Assembly (NCBI GenBank): GCA_052034585.1
Contig: JBPOIJ010000028.1
Location: forward strand, 1-64,000
Length of the DNA stretch: 64,000 bases
Reading direction: 5' to 3'
DNA from: Xiheimicrobium sp052034585
GTDB taxonomy: Bacteria > Myxococcota > Myxococcia > Myxococcales > Myxococcaceae
In this document: positions 34,466-42,348 of the stretch, one piece after another
Layout: every line of letters begins with the position of its first letter
How positions within the stretch are numbered: position 1 is the first letter of the stretch
Notes under the pieces: model-generated
Seen by the model: the letters and a program-made list of their open reading frames with translations, nothing else
The model's database searches: none
Told to the model about the DNA's origin: nothing
Translations under genes and position numbers: made by a program

Positions 34466-35614
34466 TCAGGGCCGAAGGGAAGGCTTCGACGCGACCCACC
34501 GGTCGATCGCCTCGCGTGCGCGCTCGAACCGTTGCTCTCTCGGCCCGCTGATCAGCTCGAACGATCGCCCGGCCAGTTCGAGCAGCTTCACCGCCTTCTC
34601 CACCATCTGGCGGCGAGCGACCGGCTCGTCCTTCGCGGCGGCACCAGTCCACGGGTGATCGTCGAAGAGCAGATAGTGGTGGCTCCACTGGGTGCTCGGA
34701 TCCACCGTGAGCGGCGGCTCGGCCGGGAACAGCCGCTCGAACCACAGCTTCACGTTCAAGGCGTCACCGTCGACGAAGCCAAAGCGACGCGCGTCATGGC
34801 GTACCCGTACGTGGGTCTCCCGAGTGCCCTGAACGACGTCGCCTCGAACGTCGGCAGGGGTGATCGCGCGCCCGAGCCCGTTGCCGACGAGCGAGAGGTA
34901 CTCGGCGCCGAACGAGGTGTCGAAGTGCCCGGCGAGGGCCCGCGCGGTGGTGGTCTTCCCTCCGCCCTCTGGTCCGATGACACCGACGACGCGCGCGAAG
35001 TGATGCCGCACGTCTGGCACGAGCGCCTCCCACGCCCCCCAGGGGTCGGCTCGAATCGCCGAGGCGCTCACGGGGAACGCGCGCCGCGAAGGGTCGACCA
35101 GCAAGAACTCGAGCCCGACGGCCTCGGCAAACGACCTCGCGTTCGCGTCGGAGGAGACGAGACGCTGCACCGTTCCGCGGAGGCCGCTGCCCTCGAACCA
35201 GTCGGCCCACCTCGCGGCGTCGGGCGCGCCGGTCGGAAACCGCTCGTCCACCCGCTCTTCGCGCACCTCGGCGTCCTTTCGGCCGAGCAGGTTGACGAGC
35301 GCAGCGACGCGCCGAGCCCCGGGTAGGAAGTCGCCCTCGCGAACGAACACCCGCACGTGAAGCCTGCCGTGGCTCGAGGCCCGCGCCGCGCGCAAGAGGA
35401 ACGCGTGCCCGAGGTGCGGAGGATCGAAGCGGCCCATCACCAGCGCCGCTCCCGGGCGAGCTCGGAGCTCGAGTGCCCCCACGGCCGCAGCGGTGCTCCT
35501 CTGCGCCCAGACGATCGTGCTCTCGGTCTTCAGGTACCGCACGTCGATCGCTGGCGGCCAGGCCGGAGCCTCGTACGAGCCGCCGCCGTACCAGTCGAAG
35601 AGCTCGAGTCCCAT
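34466..35614 (-). CDS. nadR: NadR-type NMN adenylyltransferase / ribosylnicotinamide kinase
   Basis: The protein has 382 residues. A nucleotidyltransferase domain at about residues 55-210 has GRFDPPHLGHAFLL (HxGH). A P-loop kinase domain follows from about 213 (VIGPEGGGKTTTARAL). There is no N-terminal helix-turn-helix repressor domain, unlike enterobacterial NadR. The first 50 residues, with YGGGSYEAPAWP, are not recognised. It should turn nicotinamide riboside into NMN and then NAD. It converges with the P450 gene, with three bases between them. Confidence 0.85.
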   Translation of the reverse strand: MGLELFDWYGGGSYEAPAWPPAIDVRYLKTESTIVWAQRSTAAAVGALELRARPGAALVMGRFDPPHLGHAFLLRAARASSHGRLHVRVFVREGDFLPGARRVAALVNLLGRKDAEVREERVDERFPTGAPDAARWADWFEGSGLRGTVQRLVSSDANARSFAEAVGLEFLLVDPSRRAFPVSASAIRADPWGAWEALVPDVRHHFARVVGVIGPEGGGKTTTARALAGHFDTSFGAEYLSLVGNGLGRAITPADVRGDVVQGTRETHVRVRHDARRFGFVDGDALNVKLWFERLFPAEPPLTVDPSTQWSHHYLLFDDHPWTGAAAKDEPVARRQMVEKAVKLLELAGRSFELISGPREQRFERAREAIDRWVASKPSLRP

Positions 35615-35672
35615 GCGCCGAGTCTCCGCTTTTCAGTCTGGAGCCGCGAGGCCGGCGTGCTCGAATGGGCGC

Positions 35673-36227
35673 ATGGCCCCCGCGAAAGACACCTTCTGCT
35701 CGTTCTGTGGCACCGCGTTCACTCCGCCGCTCACCTACCCTCGCACCTGCGCCACCTGCGCGACGACGATCTGGTCGAACCCCATCCCGGTGAGCGTGGT
35801 CCTCACTCCGGTGACGACGAGCGATGGAGAGGGGCTCCTGGTGATCCGCCGCGCGATCCCTCCGCAGATCGGCAAGCTCGCGCTCGTCGGCGGCTTCCTC
35901 GAAGATCACGAGAGCTGGCAGCAGGGTGGCGCGCGGGAGATCTTCGAGGAGTCGGGCGTGAAGATCGACCCGGCGACGCTCACCGCGTTCTGGTTCACCT
36001 CGACCCAGCCGAGACCCAACCGGGTGCTGCTCTTCTCGGTGGCCACGCCGATCTCCGAGCGCGCCCTGCCGCCGTTCGTCCCCTCCAGTGAGTCGACCGA
36101 GCGCGGGCTCGTCTTCGGCGCCGAAGGGCTCGACGAGGTGTTCGCCTTCCCGCTCCACGTCGAAGCCGTGCGTCGCTACTTCGAGCGCAAAGGCGTCAGC
36201 GCTGCACACCGGTTCTCGCCCCGCTGA
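35673..36227 (+). CDS. Nudix hydrolase with N-terminal zinc ribbon
   Basis: The protein has 184 residues from ATG 35673. The zinc ribbon is CSFCGTAFTPPLTYPRTCATC. The Nudix box is complete, with Gly-Phe-Leu-Glu-Asp-His-Glu, then Arg-Glu-Ile-Phe-Glu-Glu-Ser-Gly. A ribbon before the Nudix domain resembles the NudC layout, but the domain is shorter. It probably cleaves a nucleotide diphosphate derivative. The head-to-head nadR gene makes an NAD or ADP-ribose substrate attractive, though unproven. Confidence 0.87.
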   Translation: MAPAKDTFCSFCGTAFTPPLTYPRTCATCATTIWSNPIPVSVVLTPVTTSDGEGLLVIRRAIPPQIGKLALVGGFLEDHESWQQGGAREIFEESGVKIDPATLTAFWFTSTQPRPNRVLLFSVATPISERALPPFVPSSESTERGLVFGAEGLDEVFAFPLHVEAVRRYFERKGVSAAHRFSPR

Positions 36228-36228
36228 C

Positions 36229-36969
36229 TCACCCGAAGGTGACGACCGCGTCGATGACCTGCGCTCCACCGAGCGCGTCGGGGCTCTTCACGCCGTGGGC
36301 CCGCGAAGCCGAGAGGGCGACGGGGCCAGACTGGAGCTCGATTACGACGAGCAGCGCCTCGGCGTCCGTCCCGGAGAGGCTGAACGCGGGGACGAGCCGC
36401 TGCTGGTGCATCAAGACGCCGACGAAGGAGCCCGGACCCGGCGCGGCGTTGAACATCGGCCCGCGCGACGCGACCTGTGAGACGTCTGCGAGCGGCAGCG
36501 CCAGGAGCAACGGCCCCGACTCGAACACCAGGCACGGGCCCTTCGCGGTGGTGACGGCCAGCTCGAGCTGCTTGGCCTGACGAGGCAGCCCGCGCACCAG
36601 CTCGGCGGCGTCGAGCTCGAAGACCAACCCGGCGTCGGAGACCAGGCCCTGCTTCACGACGGGCGCGACGAGGTGCACGAGCCGATTGGGCAAGGGCAAG
36701 ACGAGCTGGGCCCCCGCGTCGAACACCCCATCGACCCGCTTCGTGCGCGCCGCCAGCGACGGGCTCGTGTCGAAGAGTACGACGGTGCCAGGCCGCGCCT
36801 CGTCGTCCCCACCCAGCAGCAGCGAGAGATCGCGGATCGCGAGGTGCCCACGGAGCGTCTCGCCATCACCGGCGGCTCGCGCGACCTCCACCACGCTGGT
36901 CGCCTCGACCGCGTACCGGGTGCGCCCCGCCTCGAAGAAGACACACAGGCGGCGCTCGGAGAGGTTCAT
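36229..36969 (-). CDS. CheW-like protein
   Basis: The protein has 246 residues. The N-terminal half opens with CVFFEAGRTRYAVEATSVVEV and then GHLAIRDLSLLLG, as in CheW. The second half repeats the pattern (PCLVFESGPLLLALPLADVSQV), so it may hold two CheW-like beta domains. No kinase or receptor is adjacent. It diverges from a GGDEF response regulator with 59 bp between the starts and converges with the Nudix gene. A coupling role in a chemosensory complex is inferred. Confidence 0.72.
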   Translation of the reverse strand: MNLSERRLCVFFEAGRTRYAVEATSVVEVARAAGDGETLRGHLAIRDLSLLLGGDDEARPGTVVLFDTSPSLAARTKRVDGVFDAGAQLVLPLPNRLVHLVAPVVKQGLVSDAGLVFELDAAELVRGLPRQAKQLELAVTTAKGPCLVFESGPLLLALPLADVSQVASRGPMFNAAPGPGSFVGVLMHQQRLVPAFSLSGTDAEALLVVIELQSGPVALSASRAHGVKSPDALGGAQVIDAVVTFG

Positions 36970-37028
36970 GTACGTATTCGAAGGACTGCGTGCTGCCGCG
37001 CGGTCTGGTACGACGTGCCCCCGAAACC

Positions 37029-38423
37029 ATGGCGCAGATCCTGTTGGTCGACGATGAAAAGGTCGCGCGCACGCTCTACGCCGACTTCCTGACGGGCGCG
37101 GGCCACCAAGTGGTCGCCGTGCCTTCCACCGCCGACGCGCGCGGCGCCTTCGACAACCAGCACTTCGATCTCGTCGTCACCGATCTGATCTTTCCCCAGT
37201 CGGACGGGATGGAGCTGCTCCAGTGGGTGAAGTCGCAGAACGCGGCCGTCGAGGTGCTCGTCATCACCGCGCTCGACAAGGTGGAGCCGGCGGTGCGCGC
37301 GATCAAGAGCGGCGCCTCCGACTACCTCGTCAAGCCGATCACTCCCGAGACGCTCGCCCAGGCCGTCAACCGGGCGCTCACCCAGCACTCGTTGCTCAAG
37401 GAGCACGAGGCGCTCCGACGCTACGTCACCCTGCTCGAGGCCGGGCAGCGCATCGCCACCACGCTCGATCGGGATCGGCTCGTCGAGACCGCCACCAGCA
37501 GCTTCCTCGGCCTCTGTGGCGCCGATGGCACCGCGCTCTTCATCCGCGACGACGAGGTGCTCTCGCTGGCCGGCTGGGCGGGCATTGCCCCCGAAGAACG
37601 AGAAGCGCTCGGCGCGACGATCTCGCCCTTGGTCGCCAAACGCCTCGAGGAGCCCAAGCGCGCCGGTGGTGAGCTGAGCGTCGACGGCACCGGGTTCGCG
37701 AACGCGTTCCTCCTCCCCGCGGTCGATGACGGCCCGCTCGGCGCGGTGCTCCTGCTCTACAAGCACGAGGTCTCGGCGACTGGCGTCGAAGCTGGCGCCT
37801 ATCTCGCGCGCCACCTCGCCCTCGCTCTGCGCAACCTCGGGCGGTTCGCGGAGGTCGAAGATCTCGTCTACCTCGACGATCTCACCCACCTCTTCAACAG
37901 CCGCTACCTCGAGCTCGTCTTGGACAAGGAGTTCAAGAACGCCTCGAAGGGCGAGAAGCCGTTCTCGTTGCTCTTCCTCGATCTCGACTACTTCAAGTCG
38001 GTGAACGACACCCACGGGCACGTGGTGGGCTCGAAGCTGCTGGTGGAGGTCTCCCGCATCCTCAAGTCCTGCGTGCGCGACAACGACGTGGTCTGCCGGT
38101 GGGGCGGAGACGAGTACGTGCTGTTGCTGCGCGGCACCGACTCGGGCGGCGCCTTGAAGGTGGCCGAGCGCGTTCGCCGGGCCGTCGAGAGCCACCGCTT
38201 CCTCGCGCGCGAGGGCTTCGGGCTCAACATCACCACCTGCATCGGCATCGCGACGTTCCCCGAGCACGCGCAGGACAAGGACACCCTACTCGACTTCGCC
38301 GATCGCGCGATGTACCGCGGCAAGAAGGGCTCGCGGAACATCGTCTACATGGCGGCGAAGGGGCTCGAGGCGACGCCGGCGGCGCGGCACAAGACGCAAC
38401 CGCCTGCCGACGAAGACGCCTGA
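37029..38423 (+). CDS. Response regulator with GAF-like and GGDEF domains (diguanylate cyclase)
   Basis: The protein has 464 residues from ATG 37029; a GTG at 36990 would add 13. The receiver spans 1-120 (ILLVDDEKVAR, VVTDLIFPQSDG, ITALDK, LVKPIT). A GAF-like sensor lies at about 135-275. The GGDEF domain spans about 285-445 and has DDLTHLFNSRYLE, FLDLDYFKSVNDTHGH and RWGGDEY, an active-site variant in which Tyr replaces Phe. RDND, five residues before GGDEY, is a complete RxxD inhibitory site. It should make cyclic di-GMP with product inhibition. Confidence 0.93.
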   Translation: MAQILLVDDEKVARTLYADFLTGAGHQVVAVPSTADARGAFDNQHFDLVVTDLIFPQSDGMELLQWVKSQNAAVEVLVITALDKVEPAVRAIKSGASDYLVKPITPETLAQAVNRALTQHSLLKEHEALRRYVTLLEAGQRIATTLDRDRLVETATSSFLGLCGADGTALFIRDDEVLSLAGWAGIAPEEREALGATISPLVAKRLEEPKRAGGELSVDGTGFANAFLLPAVDDGPLGAVLLLYKHEVSATGVEAGAYLARHLALALRNLGRFAEVEDLVYLDDLTHLFNSRYLELVLDKEFKNASKGEKPFSLLFLDLDYFKSVNDTHGHVVGSKLLVEVSRILKSCVRDNDVVCRWGGDEYVLLLRGTDSGGALKVAERVRRAVESHRFLAREGFGLNITTCIGIATFPEHAQDKDTLLDFADRAMYRGKKGSRNIVYMAAKGLEATPAARHKTQPPADEDA

Positions 38424-38437
38424 TCGAACCCGAGGTT

Positions 38438-38463
38438 TGCGCAGCTGGGCAGGGCGCTGCGCA
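38438..38463 (+). terminator. GC-rich hairpin after the GGDEF gene
   Basis: TGCGCAGC (38438-38445) and GCTGCGCA (38456-38463) form a perfect 8-bp stem with a 10-nt loop, 14 bp after the stop codon. No T-tract follows, so termination would need help or be weak. Confidence 0.4.
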
Positions 38464-38521
38464 GTCACCACGCGAATCAGCACGGGTTCCGGACGGCAAG
38501 GCGCTGGCACGCGCGCCGGCC

Positions 38522-38794
38522 ATGCTTCGCGTGCCTCTTCTCTTGGTCTCGATGGCGTTCGTGGTGGGCTGCTCAGGAGCCGGCGCCGGCTGCGAGGTCG
38601 ACGCCGACTGCCCCTCCGAGTTGCGGTGTCTTCGCGTCGCGAACTCGCCGCAACGCCAATGCACCCGCACCTGTCAGACGTTCATGACGGGCTGTCTCAC
38701 GAGCTGTTCTCAGTGCCTTCCCAACGGCGACGGCGAACGAACCTGCAAAGTCTATTCGGAGCTGGAATGCCACGCTCAACCGATTCCGCTCTGA
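38522..38794 (+). CDS. Small Cys-rich lipoprotein
   Basis: The protein has 90 residues from ATG 38522. The lipoprotein signal is MLRVPLLLVSMAFVVGC (Cys17). The remaining 73 residues contain 11 cysteines (CEVDADCPSELRCLR, CTRTCQTFMTGCLTSCSQC), which suggests a compact disulfide-bonded domain like the Cys-rich modules common in myxobacterial exported proteins. No function can be assigned. Confidence 0.75.
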   Translation: MLRVPLLLVSMAFVVGCSGAGAGCEVDADCPSELRCLRVANSPQRQCTRTCQTFMTGCLTSCSQCLPNGDGERTCKVYSELECHAQPIPL

Positions 38795-38801
38795 GGCGAC
38801 G

Positions 38802-39281
38802 TCACTCCACGTCGCGGACGATGAGCGAATTGGTGCGCGGGTCGACCGAGACGGTGCCGCGTGGCGACAGGGTGGCTCGGACCTGCGAGGCCAGCTCGTT
38901 CGCCGTCGCGTAGTTCACCGGAATCACCGTCACTCGGAGCGGCTTCTCGGACTCCGCTGCCGCCCTCGTCTTCGCGCGCAGCTCGGCCTCCTCCGCCAGC
39001 TTCGCCAGCGGCGCGACGCGCACGATCGATCCCAGCTGCTCGGCGCCGAGACCCTTCGAGGCGAGCACCACCTGGAACGCCTGATCCCAGGGAACGTTGC
39101 GCAGGGAGAGCGAGACCTTGCCGCTCACCTCGTCGCTGGTGATCAAGTTGAATCGGCCGACCTGGGCGAAGAGCCGCAAGACGGACTGCACGTCGGCGTT
39201 GCTCAGCTCGAGCGAGACCTTCTTCGGGCCGGCCGCGGCGATCGACCCGAGGAGCACCACGGTGAGAGCGAGCGCGCGCAC
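38802..39281 (-). CDS. Stand-alone secretin N-domain (STN/N1) protein
   Basis: The protein has 159 residues from GTG 39281, with an export signal (RALALTVVLLGSIAAAG). It contains an STN-type domain (VSLELSNADVQSVLRLFAQVGRFNLITSDEVSGKVSL, NVPWDQAFQVVLASKGLG). A N1-like segment ends exactly at TVSVDPRTNSLIVRDVE. These are the periplasmic domains that precede the pore in PilQ-type secretins, but here a stop follows and no pore domain exists. The longer upstream frame overlaps the next gene and was rejected. Confidence 0.8.
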   Translation of the reverse strand: MRALALTVVLLGSIAAAGPKKVSLELSNADVQSVLRLFAQVGRFNLITSDEVSGKVSLSLRNVPWDQAFQVVLASKGLGAEQLGSIVRVAPLAKLAEEAELRAKTRAAAESEKPLRVTVIPVNYATANELASQVRATLSPRGTVSVDPRTNSLIVRDVE

Positions 39282-39364
39282 CTCGCCGAGGCTACTCCAA
39301 CGTCGTGGAGGATGCCGATGCCGCGCGGGGCGAGCGAGCACCGCCGACGAGCGGCTCGAGTGAC

Positions 39365-39742
39365 TCAGGCCTTGAACGACTCGAACATGTTCGGGTTCCG
39401 GAGCGCGTTGACCACCCACACGAGCGAGCCGAGGACGAGCGCGGGGACGACGCGCCCCACCTCTCCCGTCGACAGCTCCGCCACCACCGCGCCGCCGAAG
39501 TAGCCGGTCGCGAGCAGCGCGCCGAGCGACGAGGTCTTCGGCACCAGGAAGAGCACCGCGATCACCAGCTCGAGGATCCCGATCGCGGTGACGTACGGGA
39601 GGAGCCTGAAGGCGGTGAAGTTCTCGACGATCGGCGGCGGCTGAACGAGCTTGCCGACTCCGCTCGCGATCATTCCCAGGCCGACGAGGGCGAGGAGCAC
39701 GAGGAACACGATCTTCTTCCCACCGGAGAGCTGTGCGGACAT
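39365..39742 (-). CDS. DoxX-like membrane protein
   Basis: The protein has 125 residues and four hydrophobic helices. GLGMIASGVGKLVQPP, followed by VTAIGILELVIAVLFLVPKT and GALLATGYFGGAVVAEL, matches the DoxX-like family. Members are small inner-membrane proteins of poorly known function, often linked to redox or stress. Its partner is not evident here. It lies 83 bp upstream of the secretin-domain gene on the same strand. Confidence 0.85.
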   Translation of the reverse strand: MSAQLSGGKKIVFLVLLALVGLGMIASGVGKLVQPPPIVENFTAFRLLPYVTAIGILELVIAVLFLVPKTSSLGALLATGYFGGAVVAELSTGEVGRVVPALVLGSLVWVVNALRNPNMFESFKA

Positions 39743-39787
39743 CGCGCCCTCGTAACGCGCGGTTCTCCGCCTCGCACGGAGTTCCGC

Positions 39788-41311
39788 TCAATATCGCCGC
39801 GGCACCATCGTCCACGCCTCCGCGCCGTTGGGCGCACAGCACGACTGCTGATCGGCCTCACCGTAGACCTGCCAGGTGACCGACTCGCCGTTGCCCGCCG
39901 CGCCACAGCCACCCACGACGTCGATGATCGTGGTGAAGCGGCTCCCCTCCACTGGCTGCCCGGGCCCGTAGTAGTAGCCGATGACGTCACCGTTCGAGTC
40001 GCCCGTCATCCCGCGGACCCAGTTGAAGCCCCAGCGCGGATCTCGCATTCGCAGTTCGCGCACGACGATCTGGAGGAAGTCGTCCTGGTGGCGATCGCAG
40101 TTGTAGAACTCGGTCGGGTGCTGCGCGGCGAGCTGCTGAATGAACGCGTACTCGTTCGGCGGCGTGCGGGAGCCTCCGCAGTACGAGGTGGTGAACGCGT
40201 CTCCGCAGGTGCCGACCGCTCCCCCGCCAGCACCACCACCTGCCGTTCCGCCGCCAGCCGCGCCGCCACCAGTCCCGCTCGTGCCGGTGTTGAGCAGCGT
40301 CCACGCCTTGGCGTCGACCCCGACGGTGCCCGAAGGCACGCAACAGCGGGTGAGATCGGTGCTGTCCTGCGGGAGCACCATTCTCCACTGCGGCGTGCGC
40401 GGTCCGGTGGGGCTCGCCGTCTCGCAGTTGGTGACGAGGTCGACGAGGATGGTGAGCGGGCTGCCTTCGATGGGCGCGCCGGGGCCGTAGTAGTAGCCGA
40501 TGACGTTGCCGTTCGTGTCACCGGGCGACCCGCGCACCAGGTTGTTCCCCCAGCGCGGATCTCGCTGACGGAGCGCTCCGAGCACGATGCGCTTGAACTC
40601 GTCGTTGTGGCGCGCGCAGCGGTTGAGCTCGGCCGAGTACTGGGTGGCGAGCTGGTTCACCAGCGCGCTCTCGTTCGGCACCTGCCCCATCGCGCTGCAG
40701 AACGCCCAGACGCCGCCATTCGTGCACGCGCCCGGCCCCATTCCCGTTCCGCCTGCCGTGCCTCCACCCGACACGCCGCCCCCGACGACGCCACCGCCCG
40801 TCGCGCCTCCGCCTGTCACCCCACCACCCGACAGCCCACCCGAGGCGCCGCCTCCGACGACGACGCCTCCGCCCGTCGCGCCCCCGCCAGCCGAGCCGCC
40901 ACCCGCCGCGCCTGCGCCTGCTCCCGGCGGCGTTCGAGTGACGTCGACTCGAGTCGAGGAGCTCTCACACATTCCCGCCACGAGCTTTCCGTCGACACTG
41001 AAGGCCTCCAGCGGGTCCACCAACACGGTGAGCTCGAAGCGCCCACGGGTGCACTGCAGCGGCTGGGCGCCCCAGGTGGAGCCTCCAGGCGTCGTCACCG
41101 TCCACTCCAGCTTGACGGGCTCGACGCTCATCGCCGAACAAGCCCCGGTGACCAGCAACCGGTCGGCGCCTTGCGGAAGGGTGAGCTGGGACTCGTCGAA
41201 GTCCGCGGAAAGTCCCACGCTCTTGCAGTTCACCACCGACAGCGTCGAGGTGGGACCGCAGGAGAGGAAGACGACCGACAGCACCAGGAGTGAACGCGTC
41301 GAGCAGGCCAT
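39788..41311 (-). CDS. Lipoprotein with two copies of an unknown domain and Gly-rich linkers
   Basis: The protein has 507 residues from ATG 41311 (MACSTRSLLVLSVVFLSC, lipobox Cys18). After a beta region of about 120 residues comes a linker of G, A, S, T and V, then a domain of about 140 residues. A second linker and a second copy of the domain follow. Both copies share PNE, QLA, C-x-RHxDxF, RDPRWG, VRG, GDxNGxVIGYYYGPG and EGS. I do not recognise the domain. Its spaced cysteines suggest disulfides, and D-x-NG may be a metal turn. It is probably exposed on the outer membrane. Confidence 0.75.
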   Translation of the reverse strand: MACSTRSLLVLSVVFLSCGPTSTLSVVNCKSVGLSADFDESQLTLPQGADRLLVTGACSAMSVEPVKLEWTVTTPGGSTWGAQPLQCTRGRFELTVLVDPLEAFSVDGKLVAGMCESSSTRVDVTRTPPGAGAGAAGGGSAGGGATGGGVVVGGGASGGLSGGGVTGGGATGGGVVGGGVSGGGTAGGTGMGPGACTNGGVWAFCSAMGQVPNESALVNQLATQYSAELNRCARHNDEFKRIVLGALRQRDPRWGNNLVRGSPGDTNGNVIGYYYGPGAPIEGSPLTILVDLVTNCETASPTGPRTPQWRMVLPQDSTDLTRCCVPSGTVGVDAKAWTLLNTGTSGTGGGAAGGGTAGGGAGGGAVGTCGDAFTTSYCGGSRTPPNEYAFIQQLAAQHPTEFYNCDRHQDDFLQIVVRELRMRDPRWGFNWVRGMTGDSNGDVIGYYYGPGQPVEGSRFTTIIDVVGGCGAAGNGESVTWQVYGEADQQSCCAPNGAEAWTMVPRRY

Positions 41312-41388
41312 GCGATGACCGAGAGCAGCATCGGTGCCAAGGCCCTGCACACGCCGCTTCTCAGCCATCTCGCAGCGCGAGAATCAGC

Positions 41389-42270
41389 TCACTTCTTCTT
41401 CATCCCCGGCTCGGGCAGGGAGAAGTAGAACATGACGCCACCGGCCACCAACGCCGCACCTCCGGCGATCATCATCGCGTTGGCCGGCAGCGCCTTCGCG
41501 TTGGCAGAGTTCGCGAACTCCTGACGCTGGGCTCGGCTGAGCATGAGGTTCTGGGCCTGCTTCGCGTCCGACGCCGAACTCACCCCGAGCACGATGCCGC
41601 CACCGACCGCCGCCACGCCGACGCCCATGGCGATGATCGACACGATGCGCAGCACGTTCGCAGGAGGGCCTTCGTCGGCGGTGAGCCCCTTGGCGATCGC
41701 GGCCTCGCTCAGCGCCTGCTCGGCGGTCAGCAACGGCGGCTGGAGCGGCTCGAAGTTCAGCGTCGTGACCTGCCCGCTCTTCACGTGCACCTTCGCCGTC
41801 TTCTTCCCAGCGGGAAAGAGCCCCTCGACCTCGTAGTCGCCGGGGGTGGTGAAGAAGGCGAGCGGCGCGGCGGGAAACTGCTTGCCCTGCACCGTCAGCT
41901 TGGTCGCGCGCGGGGCGAAGATCTCCACCATGCCCTTGCCCTCGGAGCCAGCCTTGCCGAGGAAGGTCCCCACGCTGTGCGCGAGCTGCGCGGCGTCTGC
42001 GCTCTCGGGGGCCCTCGCCAGCGCGAGCCGGTAGTAGAGCGTCGCGAACGCGCCGTCGCCCAGCTTCTCGTAGGCCTTGGCGAGCCGCTTCGCCGAGTCG
42101 GGTGTGCCCTTGTAGTACTCGGCCTCTCGATAGAGCGCGATCGCGGCGGCGTCGTCGTTGGCGGCGGAGAGGGCTTCGGCGCGGGCGAAGTAGTCCGCAT
42201 ACCCAGCCTCGCCCTCGGCCTCACCAGGCAACCCAGCGACCAACACGCTCACCAGCGCAGAGACGATCAC
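41389..42270 (-). CDS. Exported TPR protein with PEGA-like domain and C-terminal membrane helices
   Basis: The protein has 293 residues. GTG 42270 is chosen because AGGGAG lies six bases upstream and a signal peptide starts there (IVSALVSVLVAGLP). TPR-like helices at about 25-95 (YFARAEALSAANDDAAAIALYREAEYY, YEKLGDGAFATLYYRLALAR) precede a PEGA-like beta domain at about 110-175 (APLAFFTTPGDYEVEGLFPAGKKTA). Two hydrophobic helices at about 202-225 and 262-282 flank a loop, and the end is basic. It lies 78 bp after mlaD in the same direction. Confidence 0.7.
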   Translation of the reverse strand: MIVSALVSVLVAGLPGEAEGEAGYADYFARAEALSAANDDAAAIALYREAEYYKGTPDSAKRLAKAYEKLGDGAFATLYYRLALARAPESADAAQLAHSVGTFLGKAGSEGKGMVEIFAPRATKLTVQGKQFPAAPLAFFTTPGDYEVEGLFPAGKKTAKVHVKSGQVTTLNFEPLQPPLLTAEQALSEAAIAKGLTADEGPPANVLRIVSIIAMGVGVAAVGGGIVLGVSSASDAKQAQNLMLSRAQRQEFANSANAKALPANAMMIAGGAALVAGGVMFYFSLPEPGMKKK

Positions 42271-42348
42271 GAAGTGCTCCCTGGACCCGAGAATTGGCGA
42301 TCCGGCCACCCTGCCTACACGAGAGTTTCGCCCACGCCCACCGCCGCG

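Noticed and set aside
38099..38521. Long 5' extension of the small Cys-rich lipoprotein frame
   Set aside because: It overlaps the GGDEF-coding sequence in another frame. ATG 38522 begins a proper lipoprotein signal.
40587..41318. Pro/Thr-rich plus-strand protein of 243 residues
   Set aside because: It is the antisense of the Gly-rich linker of the duplicated-domain lipoprotein (GGN codons read as CCN).
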